DNA of 64,000 bases from Symsagittifera roscoffensis (Eukaryota > Xenacoelomorpha > Acoela > Convolutidae), in NCBI RefSeq assembly GCF_963678635.1, contig NC_087066.1:37767755-37831754 (forward strand), read 5' to 3'. The notes beneath the pieces were generated by a model, which worked only from the letters and a program-made list of their open reading frames with translations, had not been told where the DNA came from and did no database searches. Each line of letters opens with the position of its first letter. Within the stretch, counting starts at the first letter, position 1. The position numbers and the translations under genes were made by a program. Below are positions 1 to 11,036 of this stretch, in pieces.

Positions 1-670
1 AAAACATTATTTCTTGGTATCCTTTATTTTTTGTGTCTGCTTTGCAGTTTGATGGGTCATTTATACCAATGTGTGGTATCCAATGTTTATCGTGTAGGTC
101 ATAGGTTAATCGTCCGTGTGCGCCGTTATACGGGTATTTTTCGTCTAGTTTTATATGTCCTTGGTGTCTTTCAAGTTGTGATTGATGTACAGAGTCTGGA
201 AAAACTTGAAAATTAACTAACTTTCTTTGGGAGTTTTTATTTCGTGTGATGTTTAGTCTAAGTAATTCATTTTTACAATCGTCGGGATTGAGATGTAAAA
301 GACGTTCTATATTACTTTGATAGAATGATTCATGGTCAAGTCGGTTTTTATTTCCGTTCGAGACTTGTGAACAATGTACTTTCTTTTCGGAAAATGTTGC
401 TGTGAATTTATAACCTGTAACTGTTGTTGCTCGGGCTTTTGAATAGAGTGTTGCTATTACATCTGTGGTTTCTATAGCTTGTGGTTCTGTTTCACATTGT
501 GATACTTGATTTATTGCATATTTACGTAGTGTTTTTTGTTCATTTTCTTCACAATCGTAATGTGTTACTAATAAATCTTGTGGTCCTGTACGAGGGGAAG
601 GGTTTATGTTTTGATTTGAGATTACTAGAAAAAGGAGTTGGAGAAAAATTAATAATTTTAGAATATACAT
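1..670 (-). CDS. env: Envelope-like glycoprotein, N-terminal part (copy A, runs off window)
   Basis: Open frame from ATG at 670-668 to the window edge with no stop. The N-terminus is a hydrophobic signal-peptide-like segment of about 18 residues (MYILKLLIFLQ...), followed by a cysteine-containing ectodomain. The ATG lies inside the last codons of the upstream ATG-less frame (13-nt overlap), which suggests reinitiation or a bicistronic arrangement. Copy A lacks both the 8-bp duplication that breaks copy C and the single-base deletion that breaks copy B in this part. Identification as an envelope rests on position after pol, signal peptide, cysteines and C-terminal membrane spans seen in the other copies. 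Confidence 0.7.
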   Translation of the reverse strand, partial: MYILKLLIFLQLLFLVISNQNINPSPRTGPQDLLVTHYDCEENEQKTLRKYAINQVSQCETEPQAIETTDVIATLYSKARATTVTGYKFTATFSEKKVHCSQVSNGNKNRLDHESFYQSNIERLLHLNPDDCKNELLRLNITRNKNSQRKLVNFQVFPDSVHQSQLERHQGHIKLDEKYPYNGAHGRLTYDLHDKHWIPHIGINDPSNCKADTKNKGYQEIMF

Positions 671-1794
671 GTGTATGATAATCCTGAGTATGGATTATAA
701 AATGTAATGTAGCCAATTGTGTTTTTGGTATATCTGTCGTATTTGTATATTACTTCAGTAGTTATAAACGGTGGTGGTAGTGATTGAGCTGTTATGTTAG
801 GTGGATTTAATGGGTAGGGATGTTGGGTAATATTATTTAACTTAACTGTGATTTCAAACTTTAATTGTAAACTGTTTTGTTGGAGTATTTGAATATTGTG
901 ATCACGGATATCGTTGTGAATATCTTGGCGATATTGTAATCTATTAAGTGCCCAGTTATGAAGGCGGTTACTTTCTTGATGTTGTCCAAATAATGGTGGA
1001 GGTGCTGTAAATGTATTCCAATCTAGTCTTAAAGGAATATTTATTGATGATTGTTCTCGATATCTGGCGTCGAGATTATTTGGAAAATTTAAGTTAAAGG
1101 GTGGTGGTGAAATCTGGCTTATTGATGGTGCTGATGGTAGTGATAACGTTTCTGGTAGTGATGAGGATGTTGTTGTATCCGTAGAAATATCTATTGGATT
1201 ATTGACTAAATTTAATTCACCTTGTGTAAATGAATGTGTTGTCCAATATGGTAGTCGTGATGCCTGGTTTGGGGGGTTAAAGGGATTTTCACGTATTTGT
1301 TCAGATGTTGGTGTTGAACCTAAGTAATCTGATGGTAGGCTTGAGGTGCTACGTTGTGAAAGAATCGTAGGGGTTTCTGGTAATGTATCAATGGTGTTTT
1401 CTGGAGTGTTTTGTGATGGGGATTGAGGTATATCAAAGTGAACTCGGGGAGTTTGAAAATTTCTGTTTCGTCGAGGATGTATAATTTGTCTATTTATTTC
1501 GACTGTATTTTGGTTTTGACTAGGATTTCTTATTCTACTTAGTTCTTGTGGTAGTGTTGGGTATAGGTTATATGTTGGTTCGCTTAGAGGTGCTTGTCGT
1601 TGAACTGGTTCTAGTGGTTCTGATAAACGAGCATGTCGTTCTTCAAAAGTGTATGGATTGTCTTGAAAAGAAATTCGTGTAGATGTTTGAGGATTTTGAG
1701 TAGTTGAAGGTGGTGTTTGGTTATCTTGGGATGATGTCGGTGAAGACTGATTCTGTGACTGTTGGGTAGCAATTTTTGATGGATTTTTGAATTG
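658..1794 (-). CDS. 379-codon ATG-less open frame upstream of env (copy A)
   Basis: An unbroken frame of 1137 nt including its stop, beginning just after a TAA at 1797-1795 and ending with TAA at 660-658 inside the env start. I see no ATG in it, so conventional start-codon searching misses it. The N-terminal third is Gln/Pro/Ser/Thr-rich. The C-terminal part has more complex sequence, ending in an aromatic stretch (IGYITFYNPYSG) before the stop. It is open at the same length in copy C (38497-39633) and nearly so in copy B, which argues for real coding. Entry would need splicing, stop readthrough or a non-AUG start. No family recognised. Confidence 0.6.
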   Translation of the reverse strand, partial: QFKNPSKIATQQSQNQSSPTSSQDNQTPPSTTQNPQTSTRISFQDNPYTFEERHARLSEPLEPVQRQAPLSEPTYNLYPTLPQELSRIRNPSQNQNTVEINRQIIHPRRNRNFQTPRVHFDIPQSPSQNTPENTIDTLPETPTILSQRSTSSLPSDYLGSTPTSEQIRENPFNPPNQASRLPYWTTHSFTQGELNLVNNPIDISTDTTTSSSLPETLSLPSAPSISQISPPPFNLNFPNNLDARYREQSSINIPLRLDWNTFTAPPPLFGQHQESNRLHNWALNRLQYRQDIHNDIRDHNIQILQQNSLQLKFEITVKLNNITQHPYPLNPPNITAQSLPPPFITTEVIYKYDRYTKNTIGYITFYNPYSGLSYTCIF

Positions 1795-1799
1795 TTACT

Positions 1800-1988
1800 T
1801 TAGTGGGAAGGTTTATGTTTATTATAGTATTCTTCCAAAAAAAGAATTAGAAGGATTGTTGCTAGGGCAAATGTGAAGATTGCTTTCTTTATACATTTAC
1901 ATATTGTCAAAATGAGGGATGATAAAAATGTTATGAAAATTACAAACAATAAAAAAATATCGGTTCTACTGAAAATTGTTCGTATCAT
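1800..1988 (-). CDS. 62-aa two-span membrane protein (copy A)
   Basis: ATG at 1988 and stop TAA at 1802-1800. The protein has two strongly hydrophobic segments (about residues 10-29 and 35-52) separated by a Cys/Lys turn (CKCIKK), and a charged tail EEYYNKHKPSH. This is the layout of small viral ion channels or assembly proteins, but I recognise no family and the function is inference. The same ORF is present and open in copies B and C with few substitutions. Its ATG overlaps the TGA ending the preceding hydrophobic frame (ATGA). Confidence 0.55.
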   Translation of the reverse strand: MIRTIFSRTDIFLLFVIFITFLSSLILTICKCIKKAIFTFALATILLILFLEEYYNKHKPSH

Positions 1989-2074
1989 TTAGACAAGTTA
2001 TATGACTCGTACCTGTGGATGTAATCAAGGGTTTTGGAAAGTTGGAGGAATAGTTCGAGTATAGTGTAGAAAAT

Positions 2075-2215
2075 TTAAAAAATGTTACAAAAAATGATTA
2101 GGATTATTAGAAAAGATTCAAGTATATCAAAAAGAAATATTATAAAGGTTTCAAGTATTGTAAAAAAATGTTTAAGATTTATGAGTATTTGAGTAACTGA
2201 TTGAGAGAAGAGCAT
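2075..2215 (-). CDS. 46-aa hydrophobic small ORF (copy A; shortened form)
   Basis: ATG at 2215 directly follows the TAA of the preceding 50-codon frame (TAA-ATG). Almost all of the product is Phe/Ile/Leu-rich with a few charged residues, so it would be membrane-embedded. In copy C the same frame continues to 76 aa and ends in an ATGA overlap with the 62-aa ORF. Copies A and B stop at a TAA next to a run of six T, where copy C has seven T. Hydrophobicity is partly forced by the T-rich codons, so coding status is uncertain. Confidence 0.3.
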   Translation of the reverse strand: MLFSQSVTQILINLKHFFTILETFIIFLFDILESFLIILIIFCNIF

Positions 2216-2368
2216 TTAAGAAATGATCTCTTGGTCGAATATTTTTTGCTGTTTGAGGCGATTTTCTAGTGTGGTCGGATTATTTATTAGTTTTTTGACA
2301 AGTGGGTTGAGTTCTGTAAAAAATTGTTGGGGGAAATTTTCATGGTGACTGGGAGGTCGTCTTTTTCT
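2216..2368 (-). CDS. 50-codon ATG-less frame after pol (copy A)
   Basis: Open from AGA at 2368, just after a TAA at 2371-2369, to a TAA at 2218-2216 that abuts the next ATG. The product starts with a basic patch (RKRRPP) and continues as a mixed polar sequence ending KIFDQEIIS. The frame is open with the same ends in copies B (22802-22954) and C (40056-40208). There is no ATG, so it may be an exon or part of a spliced accessory product. Function unknown. Confidence 0.3.
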   Translation of the reverse strand, partial: RKRRPPSHHENFPQQFFTELNPLVKKLINNPTTLENRLKQQKIFDQEIIS

Positions 2369-2813
2369 TTATTTTTGTTTGTCAAATGATCCGGGGTATG
2401 GTGAGATTTTTATACTTTAGGCTAATTAAAATGTTCATTTTGTTACTTTAGGCTAAGTTAACAAATTTGCTTTGGGGGTATTCGTGGTCTGAGTTGGGGA
2501 AATATTGTTGATCTTTGGGTTATTAGATAAGGGAGGGGTACGGTATTATGGTGATATTTATTTTAGTTGTCAAGTTGGAGTGGTTTGCTTATTTTTGACC
2601 TGGAGGTCGTAAAGTTATAGTTATAGATGTGCCTGGAGTTCTATATGATTCGTCTAATTGGTCTTAGTTTGAGTTAGAGAAAGTGACGGATTGGATGAAT
2701 CCTATTGGTTTATTTTGAACTAGAATTATTACGTACTTGTCAGCATGTTATTTTGAAAAATGTAAATGAAAAATGTTTCGAAGGTTTCAAGATAGTGAAG
2801 TATAATGTTAAAA
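2369..2813 (-). other. Post-pol non-coding stretch (copy A)
   Basis: About 445 bases after the pol stop in which all three minus frames hit stops within about 25 codons. Two direct copies of TACTTTAGGCTA lie at about 2413-2424 and 2444-2455 on the plus strand. The matching stretches of copies B and C are alignable but accumulate stops, so I read this as an untranslated spacer, possibly intronic. Confidence 0.4.
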
Positions 2814-5800
2814 TTACTTTTGAAATTCCACTTTCTTTAAAATTTTAGATTGGGGGATGAATATTTTATAGTTTTTACGTGGTTGATTTCGGAGTCTTGT
2901 TGTTTTTCTATTTTCTGATTTGTCGATTTGTTCTTGGGGTATTATTTGTTCGGTCATTTTTCTATTTTTTCTTTGTTTTGGTGATTCTTTATGGTTTTGT
3001 GTATTGATTTTGGTGGCGATTGGTTTTGTGTTTTGATTTTCGGTGGGGTTATCATTTTGTTCTGTGTTTTTCAGATGTGGTTCATTTTGAATGATTTTTA
3101 ATCCTGTGAAAGAATATAATTGAGTTAATTCGCGGAGTGCGTATTCTTTTGGGTAATAAGGTAATAGGTTGTTTCGATGTTGAACGATTTCTTTTTTGTT
3201 TGAGTCGGTAATTTTATATGTGACATCAGTGGGTTTTGCAATTATTTGGTATGGTCCTTTTCGAAGGGGTTGTAATTTTTTAGAAATTCCTTTTTGAGTA
3301 TTAAAATTAGGTATTAAAACAAATGTTCCAATTTTTAATTCGGAGGCTGGTGTAAAACGTGAATTGATTTGTTCATTAATGTTTTGTCTTTGTAATAACT
3401 TTTTTGTTATTTTTTGATAAATTTCATTGTGTTTTTTATCTCTATTTAGAATCCATTCGGTGTGTGTACCGGAGGCTAGTTTAAGAATTTGTGGGTGATG
3501 AAAATGATCTTCATCGTGTGTATGTAAAGGTAGGTTATAACAAATTGAGTCTTTATTTGGTTGACAATAACCTTGTGCGTTTTTATGAGAATTTGCTGTA
3601 AACATTATTGGTTTGCGTGGCTTTTGGTTAAAAACCATTTCGTATGGTGACATTCCTAAAGTTGTCGTAATTTGTGAATTATACGCTAAGGGAAATAATT
3701 TTACATCTGCTGACCATTCGGTATATTTTGTATCATTTCCGTTGATGATACATCTAAGATATTCTTGTAATGAACGGTTCATACCTTCGACTAAGCCGTT
3801 TGTCCAAGGTGCATGAGATGTACGTGGTTTGTGTTTAATGTTATATAAATGACATAGTGTGATAATTTCATTATTTATGAATTCTGTACCGTTGTCTGTA
3901 ACTAAAATTTCTGGTAGTCCGAATTTTGCTATCCAGTGTTCATAGAGTGTTGTGTAAGCGTAATAAGCGTTACAATGTGGTACTGGGTTAAGTGCTACAT
4001 AATGTGTAAATGGGTCAACAATTACCATAATGTAGGAGTTTCCTTCTGATGAGGGTGAAATTGGTCCTTTGGTATCAAATGAGATACGATGATTAAAGTA
4101 CAAACTTTGTCCTTTAAAATCTTGTTTTTGTGCTATTTGTTTTTGATTTGGGTAAGGTTTATTTAGTTGACATACTATACAATCATTGCATAGTACTTTT
4201 ATCCAAATTGGTGCATTTGGGAAGTAAAAATTTTGTATAAAATTTGAATATGTTTTCTCTGATCCAGAGTGTCCTTTAATATTTTGTGTATGTGAAATAT
4301 TAAAAGCTATAAGAATCATATTTAAAGGGAGACATGGAACTGTAGATTCATTCAGGTTATACTCTAAAAGGTCTGTATTTTCGTTAATTGTTGTGTTGTT
4401 AAATTTGCGAAAGTATCGGAGGAGTGTTTTGTTTCCTAGAATGGTTGAATCTGCCTTGACAGGTTTAGTTTTATATTTGTGCCATGATTTTAGTTGTCTA
4501 ATTATCGGGTCAAGATTTTGATATTGTTTCAGTGTTGAAATTGTAATCGTTTCTGTTGGAGGGAGAAAAATGTTTTCAATTTCGAATTTAGATAAGGGTA
4601 TTGTATCAAGTGGGTCGTGAAGGTCAAAAACTTGATTTATTGTGTATTTTGAATCATTTGTTTGTGGTCCTGATAAATTTATTTTATCAGTTAAATCTTC
4701 TTTTTCAATTAGTGGAAAATGGTCTTTCTTAGGCAGGTGTTGTTTTGTTTGTTTTTGTTGGGTGTAATTTTTTATCCATTGAGAATATGGGATTGGTTTG
4801 AAAGTTGATGTTCCAAGTAGATCAACTTCATAATGATTATTTTGACAATCTAAATAAAGTGGGAAATGTTGTAAATTATTTATTTGTGATTGTTCAATAT
4901 CAGTTTTTACTGCATATTTGCATTCCAATCGGGGTGATGTTTCGTTTTCTGCAAGGTAGAATTTTATGTTTTTGGGTATTTCAACTGTTGTTTTTCGTGT
5001 AAGTAATTCAGGTGGTGTATTTCGACTTAAGGTGTCTGGTAATGCAAGATTTTTTCCTGCAGTCCAAACTATATGTAAGTTTGGAAATTTCATTAGAATT
5101 AGTTGAAATCTGTAAACTCGGTGGTTTGGGTTAGATTTTTGTGTAAAGAGAAAGATGATTGGTTTATGGTCTGTGAATAGAACTGTTGGATGTTTTGATC
5201 CAAGTATCAGAAATTCATATTCTGTCAGTGTATATATTATGGCTGTACATTCTCTCATCAGAGTTGAGAGTCGTAGCTCTGCTTGAGTGAATAATCGAGA
5301 ATTTGCTGATATGAGGTTCATTTTATTTGTACCATTATGTGATTGTAATAGTGCTGCACCGATGCCAAAGTTCGAAGCATCGCACATTGCATAAAATGGT
5401 TGATTTGAATCTGGAATTGTGTTTGAAATTTGTTCAGTTAAAAGTTTCTTTATTTCTTCAAATCGTGTTTGATGTTCTGTGTTCCATTCAAAATTATTTT
5501 GTTGTCTAAGGATGTTATAAAATGGTCGTAGATATAATTGCATTTTATAAACATATTTACTTAAAAAGTTTAACATTCCAAGAAATTCTTGGATTTTCTT
5601 TTTATTTGTTGGTGGTTGAAGTTTTTGAATAGCGTCAATGCGTGATTTCAATGGAGCGATTGTTTTTCTTTCTATATTATGTCCTAAGAATTTAACTCTT
5701 GTCAAAAAGAAGTGTGATTTATCGGGGGCGGCCTTCAGATTTTCGTTCTGAAGTATTTGGTGATATTTTTCTAAAACATTGAACATTTCGTCTTTTGTTT

Positions 5801-7487
5801 GTGATTGCATAAAAACATCGTCTAAATAGGTGATTGCGTTTTTCTTGAGTATTAGTGGTCTAAAAATTTTGCTCATAAAAGCTGAAAATGCTGCTGGTCC
5901 TATGGATATTCCATAGAATAAGCGGTTGAATTCATATTGTTGGTTTCCGATAACAAATTGTGTTAAACGTCGTGATTGTTCATCTAGTGGCATTTGATTG
6001 TATGCACTATTCATATCGGCGGTTGTAAAGTATTTGCCGTTTATTTTTGTTAAAATAACTTGTATTGGTTCAATGGGCCAATTACATTTTGATTCATCTA
6101 TAAGTGAATTGAGGTATCTAGCATCGAGAACGATTTTTAATGATTCTCCTTTAGCTAGAATGATAACGGGGTTGATAAATGTGTTGCCATTTGGTTGTTC
6201 TTCTTTGTTTACTGGTGATATAATGTTGTATTGTTCTAAAATGTCGAGTAGTCTGTTTACTTTATCATGTAAGTGAATTGGTACTTTACTTGCTCTCTGT
6301 TTTTTGAAAACTGCGTCTGGTTTTAACGGGAGATGTAGTGATGAACTGATTTTGCCAACATCAAATTTTGATGTTGCATAGACTGATGAATATTTAATTA
6401 GCTGTTTGGCTAACTTTTCGAATTCGTCTTGTGTTATTTGTGAATGTTGGAAATTAAACATTGTTAAAAATTTTTGTTGGTCCTCTGTGTAGTTACTTAT
6501 GTTGAATGTAGGTTTGAAATATGGAGTTTTTGTGAAATAATCCGTATTTCTGTTTTCGTTACTTATTATATTATTTATAGATAATTCTTCATTAAGAATT
6601 GTAGATTGGCAAATATCTAGTAATTGGAGTATATTATTTACGCGATAGGCTTTTTCGTGTATTGGTGATATTGTAGCGTTGGTTTCGCAATATCCTAAAA
6701 GTCCTAAAGGTAATGTTACTTGGTAAGGTGTGTTGTTATAGACATGTAAGGAAATGATATCGGAATTCGAATTTTTCAAATATTTTATGGATGAGATTGT
6801 GATTTTGAAAAATTTGTGAATAGGTTTGAATTCAAATTCTGACATATAAAATTTTTGTTTGTTTTGTTCTTTATCATATTGGTGAACTTGTTTGATTGAA
6901 AAATTATAGATATTTCCTGATAGTGGTTTTAGGTGTTTTCTTTGTTGGTTAAATATCGGGTAGAATTTTGAAAAGAATGGTGGTTGTTTATTTAATCTTT
7001 GAAAAAATGTTAAGGATGTTTCTTTTGTTTTTGTATATTTATCTTTGATTAATATTTTACTATTTAGTATGTTAATTGTTGGTATATACTTCGAAATAAA
7101 TGGTATTCCAATGATATTATATTTAATGTCAGTGATATGGAATATTTGTTTAAATGGCTTATTTAAAATTTTGCTTTGCTCCATTGTTCTGGTGGGGAGG
7201 AGAAATAATTGGATTTTTCCGTAGTTTATCAATGTTGATCCTTGTGCTGTTGCTAACTTACTGGAGGTTTCAAGAGGTGTTAGCTTTGGGTGTAAAGTTT
7301 TTATTTCATTCCATGTGGGGACGTTTATTATGTTTGATTCTGCTCCTGAATCAATTAAAAAATCTATTTCAAGGTCTGGTGGTTGAAATTCTTTATTTCT
7401 TGGGCTTTCTAAGAGAAATGGTATTGTCCAAATTTTTTCTTTGGGTTGTTCTTTTTGTATATTTTGATAAATGTGGTTTGTATTCAA
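2814..7487 (-). CDS. pol: Pol: protease, reverse transcriptase, RNase H, integrase (copy A)
   Basis: 1557 residues from the TTG used here; the frame is open from 7652 and is the continuation of gag. Residues from 7487: aspartic protease DSGAES at about 46; RT with TADMNSAY (Asp about 491) and YLDD at 554-557; RNase H with CDAS (Asp 703), RECTA (Glu 746) and TDHKP (Asp 773); integrase zinc finger His1066, His1073, Cys1103, Cys1106; catalytic core Asp1138, Asp1198 and Glu1234, a DD35E spacing. RKGPYQII near the C-terminus fits a GPY/F module. The order PR-RT-RH-IN identifies Ty3/gypsy. No internal stop. It is separated from gag by a TAA at 7655-7653 where copy C reads TAT. Confidence 0.93.
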   Translation of the reverse strand: MNTNHIYQNIQKEQPKEKIWTIPFLLESPRNKEFQPPDLEIDFLIDSGAESNIINVPTWNEIKTLHPKLTPLETSSKLATAQGSTLINYGKIQLFLLPTRTMEQSKILNKPFKQIFHITDIKYNIIGIPFISKYIPTINILNSKILIKDKYTKTKETSLTFFQRLNKQPPFFSKFYPIFNQQRKHLKPLSGNIYNFSIKQVHQYDKEQNKQKFYMSEFEFKPIHKFFKITISSIKYLKNSNSDIISLHVYNNTPYQVTLPLGLLGYCETNATISPIHEKAYRVNNILQLLDICQSTILNEELSINNIISNENRNTDYFTKTPYFKPTFNISNYTEDQQKFLTMFNFQHSQITQDEFEKLAKQLIKYSSVYATSKFDVGKISSSLHLPLKPDAVFKKQRASKVPIHLHDKVNRLLDILEQYNIISPVNKEEQPNGNTFINPVIILAKGESLKIVLDARYLNSLIDESKCNWPIEPIQVILTKINGKYFTTADMNSAYNQMPLDEQSRRLTQFVIGNQQYEFNRLFYGISIGPAAFSAFMSKIFRPLILKKNAITYLDDVFMQSQTKDEMFNVLEKYHQILQNENLKAAPDKSHFFLTRVKFLGHNIERKTIAPLKSRIDAIQKLQPPTNKKKIQEFLGMLNFLSKYVYKMQLYLRPFYNILRQQNNFEWNTEHQTRFEEIKKLLTEQISNTIPDSNQPFYAMCDASNFGIGAALLQSHNGTNKMNLISANSRLFTQAELRLSTLMRECTAIIYTLTEYEFLILGSKHPTVLFTDHKPIIFLFTQKSNPNHRVYRFQLILMKFPNLHIVWTAGKNLALPDTLSRNTPPELLTRKTTVEIPKNIKFYLAENETSPRLECKYAVKTDIEQSQINNLQHFPLYLDCQNNHYEVDLLGTSTFKPIPYSQWIKNYTQQKQTKQHLPKKDHFPLIEKEDLTDKINLSGPQTNDSKYTINQVFDLHDPLDTIPLSKFEIENIFLPPTETITISTLKQYQNLDPIIRQLKSWHKYKTKPVKADSTILGNKTLLRYFRKFNNTTINENTDLLEYNLNESTVPCLPLNMILIAFNISHTQNIKGHSGSEKTYSNFIQNFYFPNAPIWIKVLCNDCIVCQLNKPYPNQKQIAQKQDFKGQSLYFNHRISFDTKGPISPSSEGNSYIMVIVDPFTHYVALNPVPHCNAYYAYTTLYEHWIAKFGLPEILVTDNGTEFINNEIITLCHLYNIKHKPRTSHAPWTNGLVEGMNRSLQEYLRCIINGNDTKYTEWSADVKLFPLAYNSQITTTLGMSPYEMVFNQKPRKPIMFTANSHKNAQGYCQPNKDSICYNLPLHTHDEDHFHHPQILKLASGTHTEWILNRDKKHNEIYQKITKKLLQRQNINEQINSRFTPASELKIGTFVLIPNFNTQKGISKKLQPLRKGPYQIIAKPTDVTYKITDSNKKEIVQHRNNLLPYYPKEYALRELTQLYSFTGLKIIQNEPHLKNTEQNDNPTENQNTKPIATKINTQNHKESPKQRKNRKMTEQIIPQEQIDKSENRKTTRLRNQPRKNYKIFIPQSKILKKVEFQK

Positions 7488-7652
7488 GCATTTTGTTTTG
7501 ATAATTTTATTGGTTTGATTTGTAGTGTTAATCTCATTTGTTTCTTGCGTCGTTGGTGTGGAATTTATGGGTGTAGTGTAATAATTTTGAAGAAATTCTG
7601 ATTGATTTTCATATATGTGTGATGAAAAAGGTTGTTCATATATGACAGATTC

Positions 7653-9743
7653 TTAGTCATTTTCGACTTTTATCATATTGATAGAAAGAGTGTTTTCAGT
7701 ATCACTTTCTGAATCTGATGATGTACAGTTTATTTGATTGAGTTGTAACGTATCAGTTACTGTGTCATCAATACCTGGAGGGTCTGATGTTGTTTCTGGG
7801 TTAGATTGTACTTGATTGATTTGTCTTTGATGTTTAGGTGTACTACTTCTGTGGCGATTATTAGAATTATTATAGTTATTATTATTCCGGTGTGGTGATT
7901 GGGAATAATTTCTATAACGATTATTATAACTTGAGTGTCGATTTTGTGAATTATTTCGCGATCTGTTTTGGTAATTATTGTTTGGTCTGGTATAGTTCGA
8001 TCTATTATATGAGTTATTCCTTGATTGATTGTTCGGGTAATTCTGGTTTCGGTTGTTTGAATAACTTCTATTTCGATTATAGGAGTAGTTTCTATTCCTA
8101 TTGTATGATGAATTTCGTGATTGGTTGTTTGGATAGTAGTTATTTCTTGATTGGGAATTAGATCTAGAAACAAATCGTTGTGTATTTGAATTTGATCTGG
8201 AGTAGTTATTTCGACTATTTGGTCTATTGTAGTGATTTTGTGATGAATTGTTCGTGTTTCTTCGTTCTGGTGATCTTCCTCTATAACTTGAGTTATATGG
8301 TGATTGATTTCTTGTATAATTTGTATTGTTCGGGAGTGGTTTTCCTGAACTGTTGTTGCTGTAAACTGTTTTGTTCGGTAGATTTTGATCTTTTTTCATG
8401 TATTGATAGAATGATTTATTTGGTTCTTTATATTTTTGAGGTTTATTTTGATTGTCTTGCTGTTTTTGTCTACATTCGGAAATACTATGTCCGTATCGTC
8501 GGCAATAATTACACCATTTTTTGAAAGATGGTTTGCCTTTAAAGTTTGGGTTCTTTTCATAAATATTGAGTATTTCAGTGATTTTTTCAACGAGGTCTGT
8601 CTCTGATTCCTGTATATTATTAATATTAGTGGGAGTCGTTTCAATTCTGTTAATGTATTGTAATTTCAGATTTTCCGTTTCTTCTAGTTTCATCGTGATT
8701 TCTGCTTGTTCTAATTTGTCTACTAGTTTTCGAAAATCTAAATCGGGTTCTCGAATTGAAGAAGGATGGGATGCTCTCTTTTTTATTGCTATTTTCCTTA
8801 ATTGTGGTGTTAAGGTCATCATTAAGATTTCTGTCATCTTTGTGTTTTTATAGTCATGTGTATTTAATGAATATGCTTTTCGAACTAGTGTTTCGATTCG
8901 TACTGCTATTTGCTTGATGGTTTCGTTTGGTAATCTGCGAATTTCATTACATAAAACTCTTTGTTGTTGTTTGTTTCTTTCGGAGTCAAACATTTTTGAA
9001 AATTCTTTTGTAAACCTTTTCCAGTTTGATTTTATTTCTAGAGGTAGTACTGAAAACCATTTTTGGGCTGCGCCATCTAAGGTTGTTTGTATTAACGCTG
9101 TGCGTCGATGTATCCAATTTTGATGTAGTGGCGTATTAATTGGTTCAGGTCCAATATTTAAAATCAGGTTTGCTGTTACTGCATTTAAATAATCTTCTAC
9201 AGAGTATTCAGGGTCTGTTCCTGTGAAAACCATTAAAGGTTTGTTTGATGTTATTGATGATCCACCCATAAGGTATGGATTCATTGTCATTTGTAATGAT
9301 TCTGCTGCATTTGGCATTTGAGAAAAATTTGAAAGTTGGTTTCTTGTTATTTCATGTTGTTGGAGATAATATGGGAGTGGTATTTCATTTTGCATTTGTG
9401 ATGCTTGATACGAGTGTGCAGTCATTGGATTTTGTTGTTGAATTGGTTGAAAGGATTGTGTATTAATTAGATTTTGTTGTTGAATTGGTTGTTGATGTTG
9501 TGCATCTATTGGTTGTGGAGAAAAATTTCTATGATTTGTACGTGTTTTCTGTATTCCTTGTCTACGATATTCTTGAGTATTTGGTGCAAATATATCTGGT
9601 TGTAAGAAATCATCATCTGAGGATAAATAATCCATTTGATAAGATGTCTGTTTTTTATTTTTATTTTGTTGAAAAAATGGGTAATTTTCACTGTGATCCT
9701 GTGGAGGATTTGTTTGGAAATTTATTGAATTAGTTTGGGTCAT
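7653..9743 (-). pseudogene. gag: Gag C-terminal part: capsid, CCHC knuckle, Asn/Arg-rich linker (copy A)
   Basis: 696 residues in the same frame as pol and as the gag N-terminal piece. The first 150 residues are Gln-rich. A capsid-type domain follows (FTGTDPEYSVEDYLNAV through KMFDSERNKQQQ and a helical region with many conserved Leu/Arg), then a CCHC knuckle (CNYCRRYGHSISEC), then about 200 residues rich in Asn, Ser, Arg and Tyr, probably RNA-binding and disordered. It ends at a TAA (7655-7653) about 100 residues before the protease DSG; copies B and C have TAT there, so the stop is a mutation or a facultative termination site. Confidence 0.8.
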
Positions 9744-9785
9744 TGGGTTATCCCAATTTCGAGATCTTGTATATTGGTTAAAATT

Positions 9786-11036
9786 TCATTGTGGTTGATT
9801 ATATGTTTTTGATGGATGTGTATAATTATAATTATGGTCTGTAAAGTTGTTTCTAGTGAATGTTTTGCGTGTTTTTGATGGTATTGTCATGGGTCTGTAT
9901 GTTTGGTAATCCATATGTGAATATTTAGGGGCAACCGAAGGTTTAACGGTTGATTGTAAGGTTACCTGTGTTTGTGAAGGATTTGTATTTCTTGGTGTTG
10001 TTAAATTTGGGCGTATTGGTGAAATACTTTGTTGTGTAGTTGTTGTGTGTACAATTTCTTCATTTATGAAGTGTGATGGTGTCTGGATATCTTGTTGAGT
10101 AAGATTCCTAGTTCCATTGAGGTTTTCATTGTGTATAACTGTAGAGTTTAAACTATTATTTTGTGTATCGGGCAAAAATGTATTATAGTTTAATGGTGTT
10201 GCATCAATGGTTAATGGTATTACTTTTACATAATCTCTTATGTAAGATATCGTACTTATTGCTTGACTTGAGATTGTTTGTGGGAAGCTTATAAATGCGG
10301 GATGAGACCATTCGGGGTCCCAAACATAATCTGATTGTTCTGTGATAGCGGTATCATCGTTCGAGTTTTGGGGTCTAAAATTTTTTCTTGCTTGTGCAAT
10401 TAAATCAATATTGTGTGTGAAATAATCTATTATGAACCATGCCAAAATTTTTTGTAGATCGTGTTTTGTATGTTGTGAAACGTCGTCTTTCGTGAAATTT
10501 TCTTTAATGATGTTTAAATAACTAGAGAGTAGTGTGATTTCATGTCGTACTCTTAAATGTTTAGATGTTTCTGTCGGTGAGACATTTGTTATTGGGATTT
10601 CGTTTTCTAATATCGAAATATAACTATATATTATTGCGAAAACTTCATTGGTGAATATGGAGTTTGCTCTTTGTGAGTTATGATATTGGATGCTTTTTAT
10701 ATATTCTGAAAAAACTTTTGAAAATTCTAAATCAAGATCGTCTGTTTGAATTGTATATTTTCTATTATTATGGTTTGGTGAGGTGAATTCTATGGAGTAG
10801 ATTCCATACTGTTGCGTTATGTTGCATATATCTTTTAAGTAGTGGTCTATGATTTGTCTTTTGATTTTTACATCTGGGAACTCTGTTTTACATGGACTAA
10901 TTCCGGGTTCAAATAAATTTAATAGTAAATTTTTGCAAAATATATGTTGTCCTCTATCAGTGGTTGCATCTACTATAAAAGGAAAGATTTCATCATCATC
11001 TGGACTTTCTTCACCTGGGGTGTGCGTTGAGCTCAT
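9786..11036 (-). pseudogene. gag: Gag N-terminal part (copy A, ended by nonsense TGA)
   Basis: 416 residues from ATG at 11036 to TGA at 9788-9786, in frame with the rest of gag-pol. The first 250 residues form an unusually long matrix-like region that I cannot assign to a family; it then becomes Thr/Ser/Gln-rich. The start is chosen because copy C begins the same frame at the equivalent ATG. Copy C has AGG where copy A has TGA, so this is a copy-specific lesion. The ATG overlaps the end of the 155-aa ORF by 26 nt. Confidence 0.75.

Noticed and set aside
7154-7501. Plus-strand frames across gag/pol (also 8180-8524, 5998-6276, 47327-47623 and similar)
   Set aside because: They are antisense shadows of gag-pol, produced by the A-rich coding strand; no domain and no start context.
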